Of a stretch of DNA of 33,588 bases, positions 9,219 to 16,112 are shown piece after piece (the first letter of the stretch is position 1; every line of letters starts with the position of its first letter). The translations under genes were made by a program, and so were the position numbers. The stretch is taken from positions 1 through 33,588 of the forward strand of contig JAEUQN010000068.1 in NCBI GenBank assembly GCA_016789725.1, written 5' to 3'. Below the pieces are notes generated by a model. That model was not told the DNA's origin. It did no database searches and worked only from the letters and a program-made list of their open reading frames with translations. The stretch comes from Blastocatellia bacterium (GTDB taxonomy: Bacteria > Acidobacteriota > Blastocatellia > RBC074).

Positions 9219-10496
9219 TTAGGCGAGGCCTGCCATCGCCAACATTAACAACAACGCGCGTTCGTAGCCGATTTCCCGTCCCGCCGGATCGTACCATTCA
9301 CTGAGCCGATGGGCGTCGCCGCCTCTGCCGCCTGCGCCAATGGTGATTGCGGGAAGGCCGAGGCTGATGGGGATGTTGGCGTCTGTCGAAGCGCAATTCA
9401 GAATGGGTCTGACGCCGACTGCTTGTGTGGCTTCGACGGCGAATTTGACCAGTAATGACTGGCTGGAAATGCTTCCTGATGGACGATGGCCGATGAGTTG
9501 AAGGTCGGAGCGCAGGCTTTGCCCGGACGCCGACCGCAAGGAATTTTCAGCACGAATTGCGTGCTGGATTTCGCGGAGCAAAAACTCTTCAAGCCGCGTC
9601 AATTGCGCCTCATTCGTCGAACGCAAGTCTACATCCAGTTGCGCCCGTTCAGGAATCACGTTGACGGAATCGCCGCCTTCAATGCGGCCCACGTTGTAGG
9701 TTGTGCGCGGTTCCTGTGGCACTGGATATTCGGCCAGTTTCGCCACAATGCGACCGAGCGCGTGAACTGGATTGACGACACCGAAATCGCTCCAGCTATG
9801 TCCGCCGGGACCTGTGAGAGTGATGCGATAGCGCCGAGAACCTAATGCTTGATGCGTGATGAAATCTGTGCCGGGGCCATCGAATGAAATGAAAGCGGAG
9901 ATTCGATTCACAAGTTGTCCTGCGGTGAACAAATGCCGCGCACCACGCAAATTTCCTTCGCCTTCTTCGCCCACAGTTGCTACAAACGCAAGCGACCCAC
10001 GCAGTTTGAAATCACCCGCGTTAAGGATTTCAATCATTGCGATTAGCGCCGCGAGACCCGCGCCGTTATCGCCAATGCCAGGCGCACAGAGCCGCGTGCC
10101 AGTTCGTTTCACTTGCACGTCGGTGTGTTCGGGAAACACTGTGTCGAGATGGGCGGAAAAGACGACCATCGGTGCGTGCGCTTCGCCATAACGAAAGCCG
10201 ATGACATTGCCGATTTCGTCCGTGTGAACATCGGCAAGTCCCAGTTTGGCAAAGCGCGTGGCAAAGTAATCACCGCGTTTCTGTTCCTTGAAGGGCGGCG
10301 CGGGAATTTCACAAATACAAATATGCTCAGCCGTGAATTGTTCGGCGGATTGGTGGATGAAGTTGATGGCGCGCCGAACTTGCGGATCGCGCTGCAAAGA
10401 GTGGATAACAAAGTGAGATGGCACGATCATGAAGGCCGTCACATTGGGAAGGTACGGCGAGGGATCATGAACTGATGGAACCCAGGGCAATGCCAC
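9219..10496 (-). CDS. M20-family zinc metallopeptidase
   Basis: This co-catalytic zinc peptidase (PepT/M20 type), up to 425 aa, probably acts on small peptides in the cytosol. Metal-binding and catalytic residues are all visible: H116-x-D118 (SAHLDTVF), D143 (GIGDNGAG), E177-E178 (VGEEGEG), D206 and H396 (GGDAHRLSE). A typical lid or dimerisation domain lies between (about 220-330). The start is uncertain: the ATG at 10496 gives a 22-residue Pro-rich extension, and an internal ATG at 10430 gives a more usual N-terminus; neither has a strong ribosome site. It starts 19 bases after the Hsp70-like gene, implying co-transcription. No secretion signal is evident. Confidence 0.88.
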   Translation of the reverse strand: MALPWVPSVHDPSPYLPNVTAFMIVPSHFVIHSLQRDPQVRRAINFIHQSAEQFTAEHICICEIPAPPFKEQKRGDYFATRFAKLGLADVHTDEIGNVIGFRYGEAHAPMVVFSAHLDTVFPEHTDVQVKRTGTRLCAPGIGDNGAGLAALIAMIEILNAGDFKLRGSLAFVATVGEEGEGNLRGARHLFTAGQLVNRISAFISFDGPGTDFITHQALGSRRYRITLTGPGGHSWSDFGVVNPVHALGRIVAKLAEYPVPQEPRTTYNVGRIEGGDSVNVIPERAQLDVDLRSTNEAQLTRLEEFLLREIQHAIRAENSLRSASGQSLRSDLQLIGHRPSGSISSQSLLVKFAVEATQAVGVRPILNCASTDANIPISLGLPAITIGAGGRGGDAHRLSEWYDPAGREIGYERALLLMLAMAGLA

Positions 10497-10515
10497 TCAA
10501 CCGTACCGTGCCGAT

Positions 10516-12039
10516 TTATTTCTTGCTGCGCAATTTGAAGCTCCGGCTGAAGTGGTCGGTCAGATCAGTAATTTCCACTTCAATAATGCCATTGGCATCG
10601 CAGGAGTAAGTTTCTTCAATGACGCGTCCGTTCAAATTCGCACGCGACACCGGAAGGCTCGACAACGCTTCTTCGCCGCGCAGCGTTGGATCAAATGGAA
10701 AATAAATTTCATCCCATGTTGTGATGTCGCCTTGAGGTTGAAAATTCGCGTCCAATCCGCTGCATTCCAAATAGCGAAAATGCCCGATGTTGTGCGCTGG
10801 GATGTAACGGCGTTTGAGTGTCAGGGTTTCTTCACCATTGGTTGGCAATACGGTGTCTTTTTCAAACAGGGCATCGAACGCAATTTGCTTGCCGGAATCG
10901 AATTCGCGCCAGACCCCGAAATGCCGCGTGAAGCGTTCGCGCAATTTGTGACCAGCCCCCGTGTCAGCAGCAATCGCCAGGCCAATTGCCACCGAAGCGT
11001 GTGGGTAGGGCGAACGTTTGACGTGTTTGCTATAGCGTTCGCGCAGCAAGCGCGCAACGGGCGGGAAATCGCTGGAACCGCCGACCAGATAAACGGCTGC
11101 CAGTGCTTTCAAATCAATTCCGGTGACCGACTTTTGCATGGCCTGTTCCATGGCGGCGACCGTGCTGTCAATAAGCGGTTTGCAGGCTGCATACAAATCG
11201 GCGGTTGTTACGCTGATTTCGCCCGCGCCTTCGATGCCACGCCCCAGGTCAATAGCCACTTTGCGTGTCGTTGGTCGCAAGCCCTCTTTTTTCTCGCGGC
11301 ATTCTTCCAACAACAAGGCAAGTTGTGCATCACTGACTTCGTGAATGCCCGCTTTCTGTAGCGCCATATCCAGCAAGATCACATCGAAATTGTCACCGCC
11401 AAGTCGCGTGATGCCCTCGTTGCTGAGCACTTCATGATCGCGGTCAGAGAGGCTGATGATCGCCGAATCGAACGTCCCGCCACCAAGGTCATACACAAGT
11501 AAATGTTCGCGCTTTGACGTGCCGCCTTCGCCGAGAATGTGATGCGCATATTCGATACCGGCGGCGGACGGCTCGTTCATCATCCCGCGCACTTCAAAAC
11601 CCGCCCGGCGAAAGGCTTCGAGCGTCAGAAAGCGTTGATTGCTGTTGGCATTGGCTGGCACTGAGATCAGTGCTTCGAGCTTTTCTTTTTTCTTGAGCGT
11701 CAAATTCGAGTTGCGCCGTAAATCCTGATTCAACTGCTCCAAAAATGACGTAAGCCACTCAAACAGGCTCATTTCATGGTCGCCAATTCTGAGCCGACTG
11801 TCTGGCCCGTGTGTGGCAAGTTCGCGTTTGACGGAACGCCGCAGCGTCCAGCCGGGCTGCCCTTGTTTGGCGATGGCCTCAAACCCGAAAGCCAGTTCTG
11901 AGCCTTTGGTGGCAATGACCGATGGATACCATTCGTAGGCATCGCCCGCCTCGTTGGTGAAGCTGACGATGGGATAGTTGCCGCGATTAACAGCGGCAAC
12001 GACTGTGCGCGTTGTACCGAAATCTATTCCTAAAAGCAT
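10516..12039 (-). CDS. Short Hsp70-family ATPase
   Basis: This Hsp70/DnaK-fold protein has 507 aa, against about 640 for DnaK. The nucleotide-binding domain is complete: phosphate-1 loop LLGIDFGTTRT at the N-terminus, phosphate-2 VYDLGGGTFD and adenosine motif VYLVGGSSDFPP. The C-terminal part has a beta-rich segment, but the helical lid and the EEVD-type tail are missing, which places it with HscC-like or atypical Hsp70s rather than the housekeeping chaperone. The start was placed at the ATG at 12039 because the 16 residues upstream of it are low complexity and the Hsp70 fold begins there; no ribosome site is evident. No DnaJ or GrpE gene is nearby. An M20 peptidase follows after 19 bases. 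Confidence 0.9.
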   Translation of the reverse strand: MLLGIDFGTTRTVVAAVNRGNYPIVSFTNEAGDAYEWYPSVIATKGSELAFGFEAIAKQGQPGWTLRRSVKRELATHGPDSRLRIGDHEMSLFEWLTSFLEQLNQDLRRNSNLTLKKKEKLEALISVPANANSNQRFLTLEAFRRAGFEVRGMMNEPSAAGIEYAHHILGEGGTSKREHLLVYDLGGGTFDSAIISLSDRDHEVLSNEGITRLGGDNFDVILLDMALQKAGIHEVSDAQLALLLEECREKKEGLRPTTRKVAIDLGRGIEGAGEISVTTADLYAACKPLIDSTVAAMEQAMQKSVTGIDLKALAAVYLVGGSSDFPPVARLLRERYSKHVKRSPYPHASVAIGLAIAADTGAGHKLRERFTRHFGVWREFDSGKQIAFDALFEKDTVLPTNGEETLTLKRRYIPAHNIGHFRYLECSGLDANFQPQGDITTWDEIYFPFDPTLRGEEALSSLPVSRANLNGRVIEETYSCDANGIIEVEITDLTDHFSRSFKLRSKK

Positions 12040-12355
12040 ATTAGTAATTGGAAAATTGAGATTGAAAATTGGAAATGAAAAGATCACATAGGTGATGTCT
12101 GCACCTGAATCTGTGGCAGCGAGGCGTAATCAAAAGCGGGGGATGAAGGGTGCTGATAGATGATGGAATATAATATCCCTGCTTTTGTAAGCATAAGGAT
12201 TGTAGTGTATGCGCCGTCACGCCAAGACCTCATAAACCCATGAACACTGTCGAACTAACAAAGCATCATAATCGCTGTGGCACAATTTGCCAAACTGCGC
12301 TACAGTTCCAACCACTGTTTCAGGCACGGTATTTCAACCTTTTCAGGAGGAACAA
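12040..12355. other. Intergenic region between divergent units
   Basis: This gap of about 316 bases has no gene that I can support. Near 12050-12080 there is a run of degenerate ATTGGAAA/ATTGAAAA units. A perfect TATAAT stands at 12169-12174 without a matching -35, and a short dyad GGCA-CAATT-TGCC lies at 12279-12291. One or both divergent transcripts presumably start here, but no promoter can be assigned with confidence. Confidence 0.4.
12345..12350 (+). promoter_or_regulatory. Consensus Shine-Dalgarno for the small ORF
   Basis: AGGAGG lies 5 bases before the ATG at 12356 and is among the closest matches to the anti-Shine-Dalgarno sequence in the window. It is the main reason for calling the small ORF that follows. 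Confidence 0.65.
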
Positions 12356-12460
12356 ATGCACGCAAAGGATCGGATTTTGAGCGGATTTGTTTCTCGTCCT
12401 CTGACAGAAATCGGCCATCGCAAACTCATCAGTTTGCATAACGCTTTGAGCGGAAGGTGA
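12356..12460 (+). CDS. Small ORF, 34 aa, possible leader peptide
   Basis: This unrecognised 34-residue reading frame starts at ATG 12356 after a perfectly spaced AGGAGG and ends with TGA at 12458-12460, three bases before the ATG of the next gene. The peptide is basic (several Arg, Lys and His) and soluble, starts MHAKDRILSGF, has no membrane segment and shows no stalling motif that I recognise. The stop codon overlaps the ribosome site of the downstream gene, a geometry typical of translational coupling or a regulatory leader. It could also be fortuitous, so only conservation would settle it. Confidence 0.5.
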   Translation: MHAKDRILSGFVSRPLTEIGHRKLISLHNALSGR

Positions 12461-12463
12461 TTT

Positions 12464-13078
12464 ATGCGTAACGCAAAATGGCTCGTTGCCCTGTTAATAT
12501 TGGCTTTGTTTGGCACTGTCACGTTCGCGCAATCTGGTCGCAAGCAGAAAAAAGCGCCTGACTTGCCGCCTGTGCAGGGAGTGCCTGCGCCCTCGAAAAC
12601 GCCGGAAACTCCGCAGCCTGACATCCCGGAACCTGATCCTGAAAAAGAAAAGGAAAAGGAAAAAGAACGCGCTTCGGCCAAAGGGATCATTCTTGGTACG
12701 GATTGGGCGGACATGAACGTTTCGATGGGGATGGCCGATTATGTGCGGCGCGCCTGTCATAGCGAATTGTCGCGCGTGATTCGTGGTTTGGAAATTCGCA
12801 ACACTGGAAGCATGAGCCGCAGTGACGCGATCAAAATGGCGAAGGACGAAGATCGCTTTTATGTTGTGGCGATAGAGTTTCAGTCCTTTGGCTCGCAGTA
12901 CGAAGTCCGCTACACGGTTTTCGAGCCAAAAACGGCTAAAGCCATCGGCATAGGTTCTGCTCCGATTTATACCGATAGTACGGGGCGCGTTAGTTACTAT
13001 TCGTTTGAGCGTGCCGGACGTGACATCGCGCAACAATTGATTCGTCGGTTGGATTTGCGGTCATCCAGATTTCCGTAG
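12464..13078 (+). CDS. Exported hypothetical protein
   Basis: This 204-aa protein is not assigned to a family. It has a clear signal peptide (residues 1-22, ending TFAQ). A Pro-rich linker and a charged run of Glu-Lys dipeptides (about 55-70) follow, then a compact C-terminal domain (about 75-200) of mixed alpha/beta character containing several Ser, Arg and Tyr residues and one Cys. The AAGGTG ribosome site (12454-12459) overlaps the stop of the small ORF. The 3' end overlaps the convergent pseudouridine synthase gene by 18 bases. The layout suggests a periplasmic domain on a flexible tether; no catalytic motif is evident. Confidence 0.75.
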   Translation: MRNAKWLVALLILALFGTVTFAQSGRKQKKAPDLPPVQGVPAPSKTPETPQPDIPEPDPEKEKEKEKERASAKGIILGTDWADMNVSMGMADYVRRACHSELSRVIRGLEIRNTGSMSRSDAIKMAKDEDRFYVVAIEFQSFGSQYEVRYTVFEPKTAKAIGIGSAPIYTDSTGRVSYYSFERAGRDIAQQLIRRLDLRSSRFP

Positions 13079-14002
13079 CCGATTTAGCAACTTCGCCAGA
13101 TTTTCTGGCAGCGGCGCTTCAAAGTTCATCAGCCGATTGCTGTTTGGATGGCGCAGGCTCAGTTTGAAAGCGTGCAACGCCTGCCGGGAAAATTGAATTG
13201 AGGTTTGTGGCGGTTCAGCCATATATTGTTTTTCACCCACCAGTTGATGCCCATGAATGGCGGCTTGCGCGCGAATTTGATTTTGCTTGCCCGTGACCAG
13301 TTTGATTTCCAGCAACGACGAAGTCGCAAATTCTTCCAGCACACGATAATTACATTTTGCTTCAACGGCCTTCTGATTGCGTACATGGCTTAATCGCTGC
13401 ACCAACTCCTCTTCATCCCAGATTAACCAATCGCGCCACGTGCCTTTTTCCGGGAAGGGAATTCCATAGACAACCACTTGGTAAACACGCTCAGGTGTTT
13501 GCGCAATAAATTGCCGTTTAAGATGTTCACGTGCCGCAGGATCTTTCGCAAAAATCACTAACCCGGAAGTGTCGCGGTCAATACGATGGACGATCTGTGG
13601 CTTGAGCTTACTGCGTTGACGAACATAATCTGCGACTTGTTCATAGAGGGTGGGTTCATCAGAGGGTAGGGCTGATTTGACCGTTAGCAGGCCTGCGGGT
13701 TTATTGAGGACCAGCAACGCTTCGTCTTCGTACGTAATATGCAAGCCTGCTACCTGGCGATCCGTAAAGGCGCGATGTTTGGCGGAGCCGGGCCGATCCA
13801 TCCAGACCCGCACCGTTTCGCGCAATTGCAGTTTTCGCCCGGCATCCATCGCCGTTTGTTCGACGTCATTGACGAATACCTTACCGCGCGCAATGGCTTC
13901 AAACGCCTTCGCGCGCGAGCCGAGCCGCGTTGCATCCGCGAGCCATTTGTCCAAGCGCACACCGGAATCGGTTGCGCTCACTTGCCAGGATTGAGTGGTC
14001 AT
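13061..14002 (-). CDS. RluA-family RNA pseudouridine synthase
   Basis: This 313-aa protein has an N-terminal S4 RNA-binding domain (about residues 13-60, VRLDKWLADATRLGSRAKAFEAI region in two blocks) and a C-terminal RluA catalytic domain. The signature HRIDRDTSG is at 139-147, with D142 the expected nucleophile. It converts uridine to pseudouridine in rRNA or tRNA. The exact position modified (RluC, RluD or another subtype) cannot be read from the sequence. The 3' end overlaps the convergent hypothetical gene. No strong ribosome site precedes the ATG. Confidence 0.92.
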   Translation of the reverse strand: MTTQSWQVSATDSGVRLDKWLADATRLGSRAKAFEAIARGKVFVNDVEQTAMDAGRKLQLRETVRVWMDRPGSAKHRAFTDRQVAGLHITYEDEALLVLNKPAGLLTVKSALPSDEPTLYEQVADYVRQRSKLKPQIVHRIDRDTSGLVIFAKDPAAREHLKRQFIAQTPERVYQVVVYGIPFPEKGTWRDWLIWDEEELVQRLSHVRNQKAVEAKCNYRVLEEFATSSLLEIKLVTGKQNQIRAQAAIHGHQLVGEKQYMAEPPQTSIQFSRQALHAFKLSLRHPNSNRLMNFEAPLPENLAKLLNRLRKSG

Positions 14003-14107
14003 AAAAACTTACGAACTGATGCTCGTTACTTTTCATTTCGGCAACAAGCTGCTAATTTGCGTTGTTCTTGCTGGCACGCTAACAGCTTGGGCAGCGAAAC
14101 ACAACTT

Positions 14108-14875
14108 ATGACATTACTTCAGGGGGCTTTGATTGTGGGATCAGGCGTGATTGCGGGGGCCATGAACGCGGTCGCCGGAGGCGGCACGCTTCTGACCTTT
14201 CCCACGCTGATTTGGACAGGTCTCTCACCCATCCATGCGAATGCCACGAATACGGTGGCTCTCGTGCCGGGCGCATTGGCTGGAGCGTGGGGGTATCGCC
14301 GCGAGTTGCAGAGCGCAGAAACCAAGCGTTATGTATTGCTTATACCGAGCCTTATGGGCGGATTGATCGGTGGGATCCTGTTGCGATACACGCCGCCCGC
14401 CACCTTTGCCGCGCTGGTTCCGGCGCTGATTTTATTTGCGGTGATTCTGTTTGCCTTACAGGAACCCATTCAGCGCAGATTGCGCGGCGCGCAAGCCTCG
14501 ACCGAACCGGTGACCACTTCGCGCTGGTTGATCGCGGCCTCAGTGCTGCAATTCCTGACGGGCGTTTATGGTGGTTATTTTGGAGCCGGGATGGGGATTA
14601 TGATGTTGGCGACACTGGGATTATTGGGGTTCGCGAACATCCATCAGATGAATGGTTTGAAAAACCTGCTTGGCATGACCATCAACTTGACGGCGGCAAT
14701 GTACTTTATTTTTGTTGGCTTGGTGCATTGGCCAGAAGCGTTGGTGATGGCGGTTGGTGCGATTGTGGGCGGCTACGGCGGCGCAGGGCTGGCGCGCAAA
14801 TTAGGTGCGAAGTTTGTACGCGTTGCGGTCATCGTCATTGGGGTTGGGATGGCGCTTTCGCTTTTGCTCAAATGA
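14108..14875 (+). CDS. TauE/SafE-family sulfite/organosulfonate exporter-like permease
   Basis: This 255-aa membrane protein has about eight hydrophobic segments and the family N-terminal pattern GAMNAVAGGGTLLTFP followed by HANATNTVAL, repeated in weaker form in the second half (GVYGGYFGAGMGIM). The family moves sulfite, sulfonates or related anions across the inner membrane; the substrate here is not known. The start is placed at ATG 14108 because upstream sequence in the same frame runs through the antisense region of rluA and is not hydrophobic. No clear ribosome site is present. It is divergent from the pseudouridine synthase and 46 bases before the sugar kinase. Confidence 0.88.
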   Translation: MTLLQGALIVGSGVIAGAMNAVAGGGTLLTFPTLIWTGLSPIHANATNTVALVPGALAGAWGYRRELQSAETKRYVLLIPSLMGGLIGGILLRYTPPATFAALVPALILFAVILFALQEPIQRRLRGAQASTEPVTTSRWLIAASVLQFLTGVYGGYFGAGMGIMMLATLGLLGFANIHQMNGLKNLLGMTINLTAAMYFIFVGLVHWPEALVMAVGAIVGGYGGAGLARKLGAKFVRVAVIVIGVGMALSLLLK

Positions 14876-14921
14876 TTACGCATCGCGTATCGAAATCATA
14901 AACATTAAGGAGAACAAAACA

Positions 14922-16004
14922 ATGAGTTACGGCTTGAATATTCTTCAGGAAGGTAAACGCGACCTGGTTTCGTTGGGCGCGCTTGTCCATCGGTTAGACC
15001 CGGGGCGAATTCCATTTCGTAAAGCGACCAGTTGCGCGATTCACGTCAGTGGTGGTGAATTCAATGTTGCCGCGAATCTGGCAGATTGCTTTGGCATGAA
15101 AACCGCTATTGCCTCGGCCATGGTGAAATACCCCATCGGTGATTTGATTGCGGAACGCGTCAAAGCGATGGGTGTCAAACCCTTCTACAAAACCTTTGAG
15201 CATAACGGCGTCAATGGGCCAAATATGGCGGCAGTGCTGAGCGATCAAGGACACGGCGTGCGCGCGCCAGTTGTGTTTTATAATCGCTGTAACGAAGCCG
15301 CCGCTCAGCTCAAACCCGGCGATTTCAATTGGGACGAAATTTTCGCAGGTGGCGTTCGATGGTTTCACAGCGGCGGTATTTTTGCGGCGCTTTCAGAAAC
15401 AACCGCCGAGCTGATTATCGAAGGCATGAAAGCGGCGAAAGCGGCGGGCGCGATTACCTCATTCGATTTGAACTTCCGCGAAAAGCTCTGGAAAATTTCG
15501 GGCGGCGAATCGCGTGCAGTTTCTGTTGTGCGCCGCATCGTGGATAACGTAGACGTGCTGGTCGGCAACGAAGAAGATTTGCAAAAAGGTTTGGGGATTC
15601 CCGGCCCCGAAGTTGCCGCGAAATCCAAACTCGACCCCAGCGTCTTTTTCGGGATGATTGATCGCGTCACTGAGCAACATCCCAACGTCAAAATTGTCGC
15701 CACCACGTTGCGCGAAGTGCATACGACCAATCGTCATAGTTGGAGTGCTGTTGCCTGGATTGACGGGCAAACCTACACTGCGCCGACGTGTGAACTGGAT
15801 GTGCTGGATCGAGTCGGCGGCGGTGATGGGTTCGCCGCAGGCTTTATTTACGGGGTTTTGACGAATGAAGCGCCTGAAGAAGCTCTCAAACTTGGCTGGG
15901 CGCATGGCGCGTTGCTGACGACTTTCCCCGGCGATACGACGATGGCAACCGTGGATCAAGTGCGGTCGTTTGCCAAGGGCGGATCAGCGCGGATTCAACG
16001 CTAG
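14922..16004 (+). CDS. PfkB-family carbohydrate kinase, possibly 2-keto-3-deoxygluconate kinase
   Basis: This ribokinase-fold sugar kinase has 360 aa. The N-terminal substrate region has the Gly-rich SGGEFNVAANLADCFG. The C-terminal signature reads DRVGGGDGFAAGF at 296-308, with catalytic base D302; the usual GAGD is GGGD. The overall look matches KdgK-like kinases, but other substrates of the PfkB family are equally possible. A clear AAGGAG at 14907-14912, 9 bases before the ATG, supports this start. It follows the TauE-like permease by 46 bases on the same strand, so the two may be co-transcribed, without an obvious functional link. Confidence 0.88.
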   Translation: MSYGLNILQEGKRDLVSLGALVHRLDPGRIPFRKATSCAIHVSGGEFNVAANLADCFGMKTAIASAMVKYPIGDLIAERVKAMGVKPFYKTFEHNGVNGPNMAAVLSDQGHGVRAPVVFYNRCNEAAAQLKPGDFNWDEIFAGGVRWFHSGGIFAALSETTAELIIEGMKAAKAAGAITSFDLNFREKLWKISGGESRAVSVVRRIVDNVDVLVGNEEDLQKGLGIPGPEVAAKSKLDPSVFFGMIDRVTEQHPNVKIVATTLREVHTTNRHSWSAVAWIDGQTYTAPTCELDVLDRVGGGDGFAAGFIYGVLTNEAPEEALKLGWAHGALLTTFPGDTTMATVDQVRSFAKGGSARIQR

Positions 16005-16028
16005 ACTACGAATTCAACACAAAGAATT

Positions 16029-16087
16029 AAAGGGACAAAGTAACAAAGAGAAGAGATGAATTCTTTCTTTGCTTTCTTTGTCCCTTT
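16029..16087. repeat. Inverted repeat between convergent genes, possible bidirectional terminator
   Basis: 16029-16040 (AAAGGGACAAAG) is a perfect reverse complement of 16076-16087. Flanking and inner CAAAG/CTTTG units extend the pairing imperfectly. It lies between the sugar kinase stop (16004) and the topA stop (16113), both read toward it. Stem content is modest and no clean T-run follows, so terminator function is only inferred. Confidence 0.45.
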
Positions 16088-16112
16088 GTTGCTTTGTCTT
16101 TTCGTGGTGAGA

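Noticed and set aside
12169..12174. Perfect TATAAT that could be a -10 for the small ORF transcript
   Set aside because: No -35-like hexamer at 16-18 bases and no extended -10; the leader would be about 180 bases. Kept only as a remark in the gap description.
12278..12290. TGGCAC...TTGC resembling a sigma-54 -24/-12 promoter upstream of the small ORF, attractive because a sigma-54 activator is encoded nearby
   Set aside because: The spacing is two bases too short (3 instead of 5 between TGGCAC and TTGC), and sigma-54 promoters are strict about this distance.
14212..14901. Long open frame of 229 codons overlapping the TauE/SafE gene in another frame
   Set aside because: It is rich in Trp, Arg and Gly and has no family features, whereas the alternative frame gives a clear TauE/SafE membrane protein.
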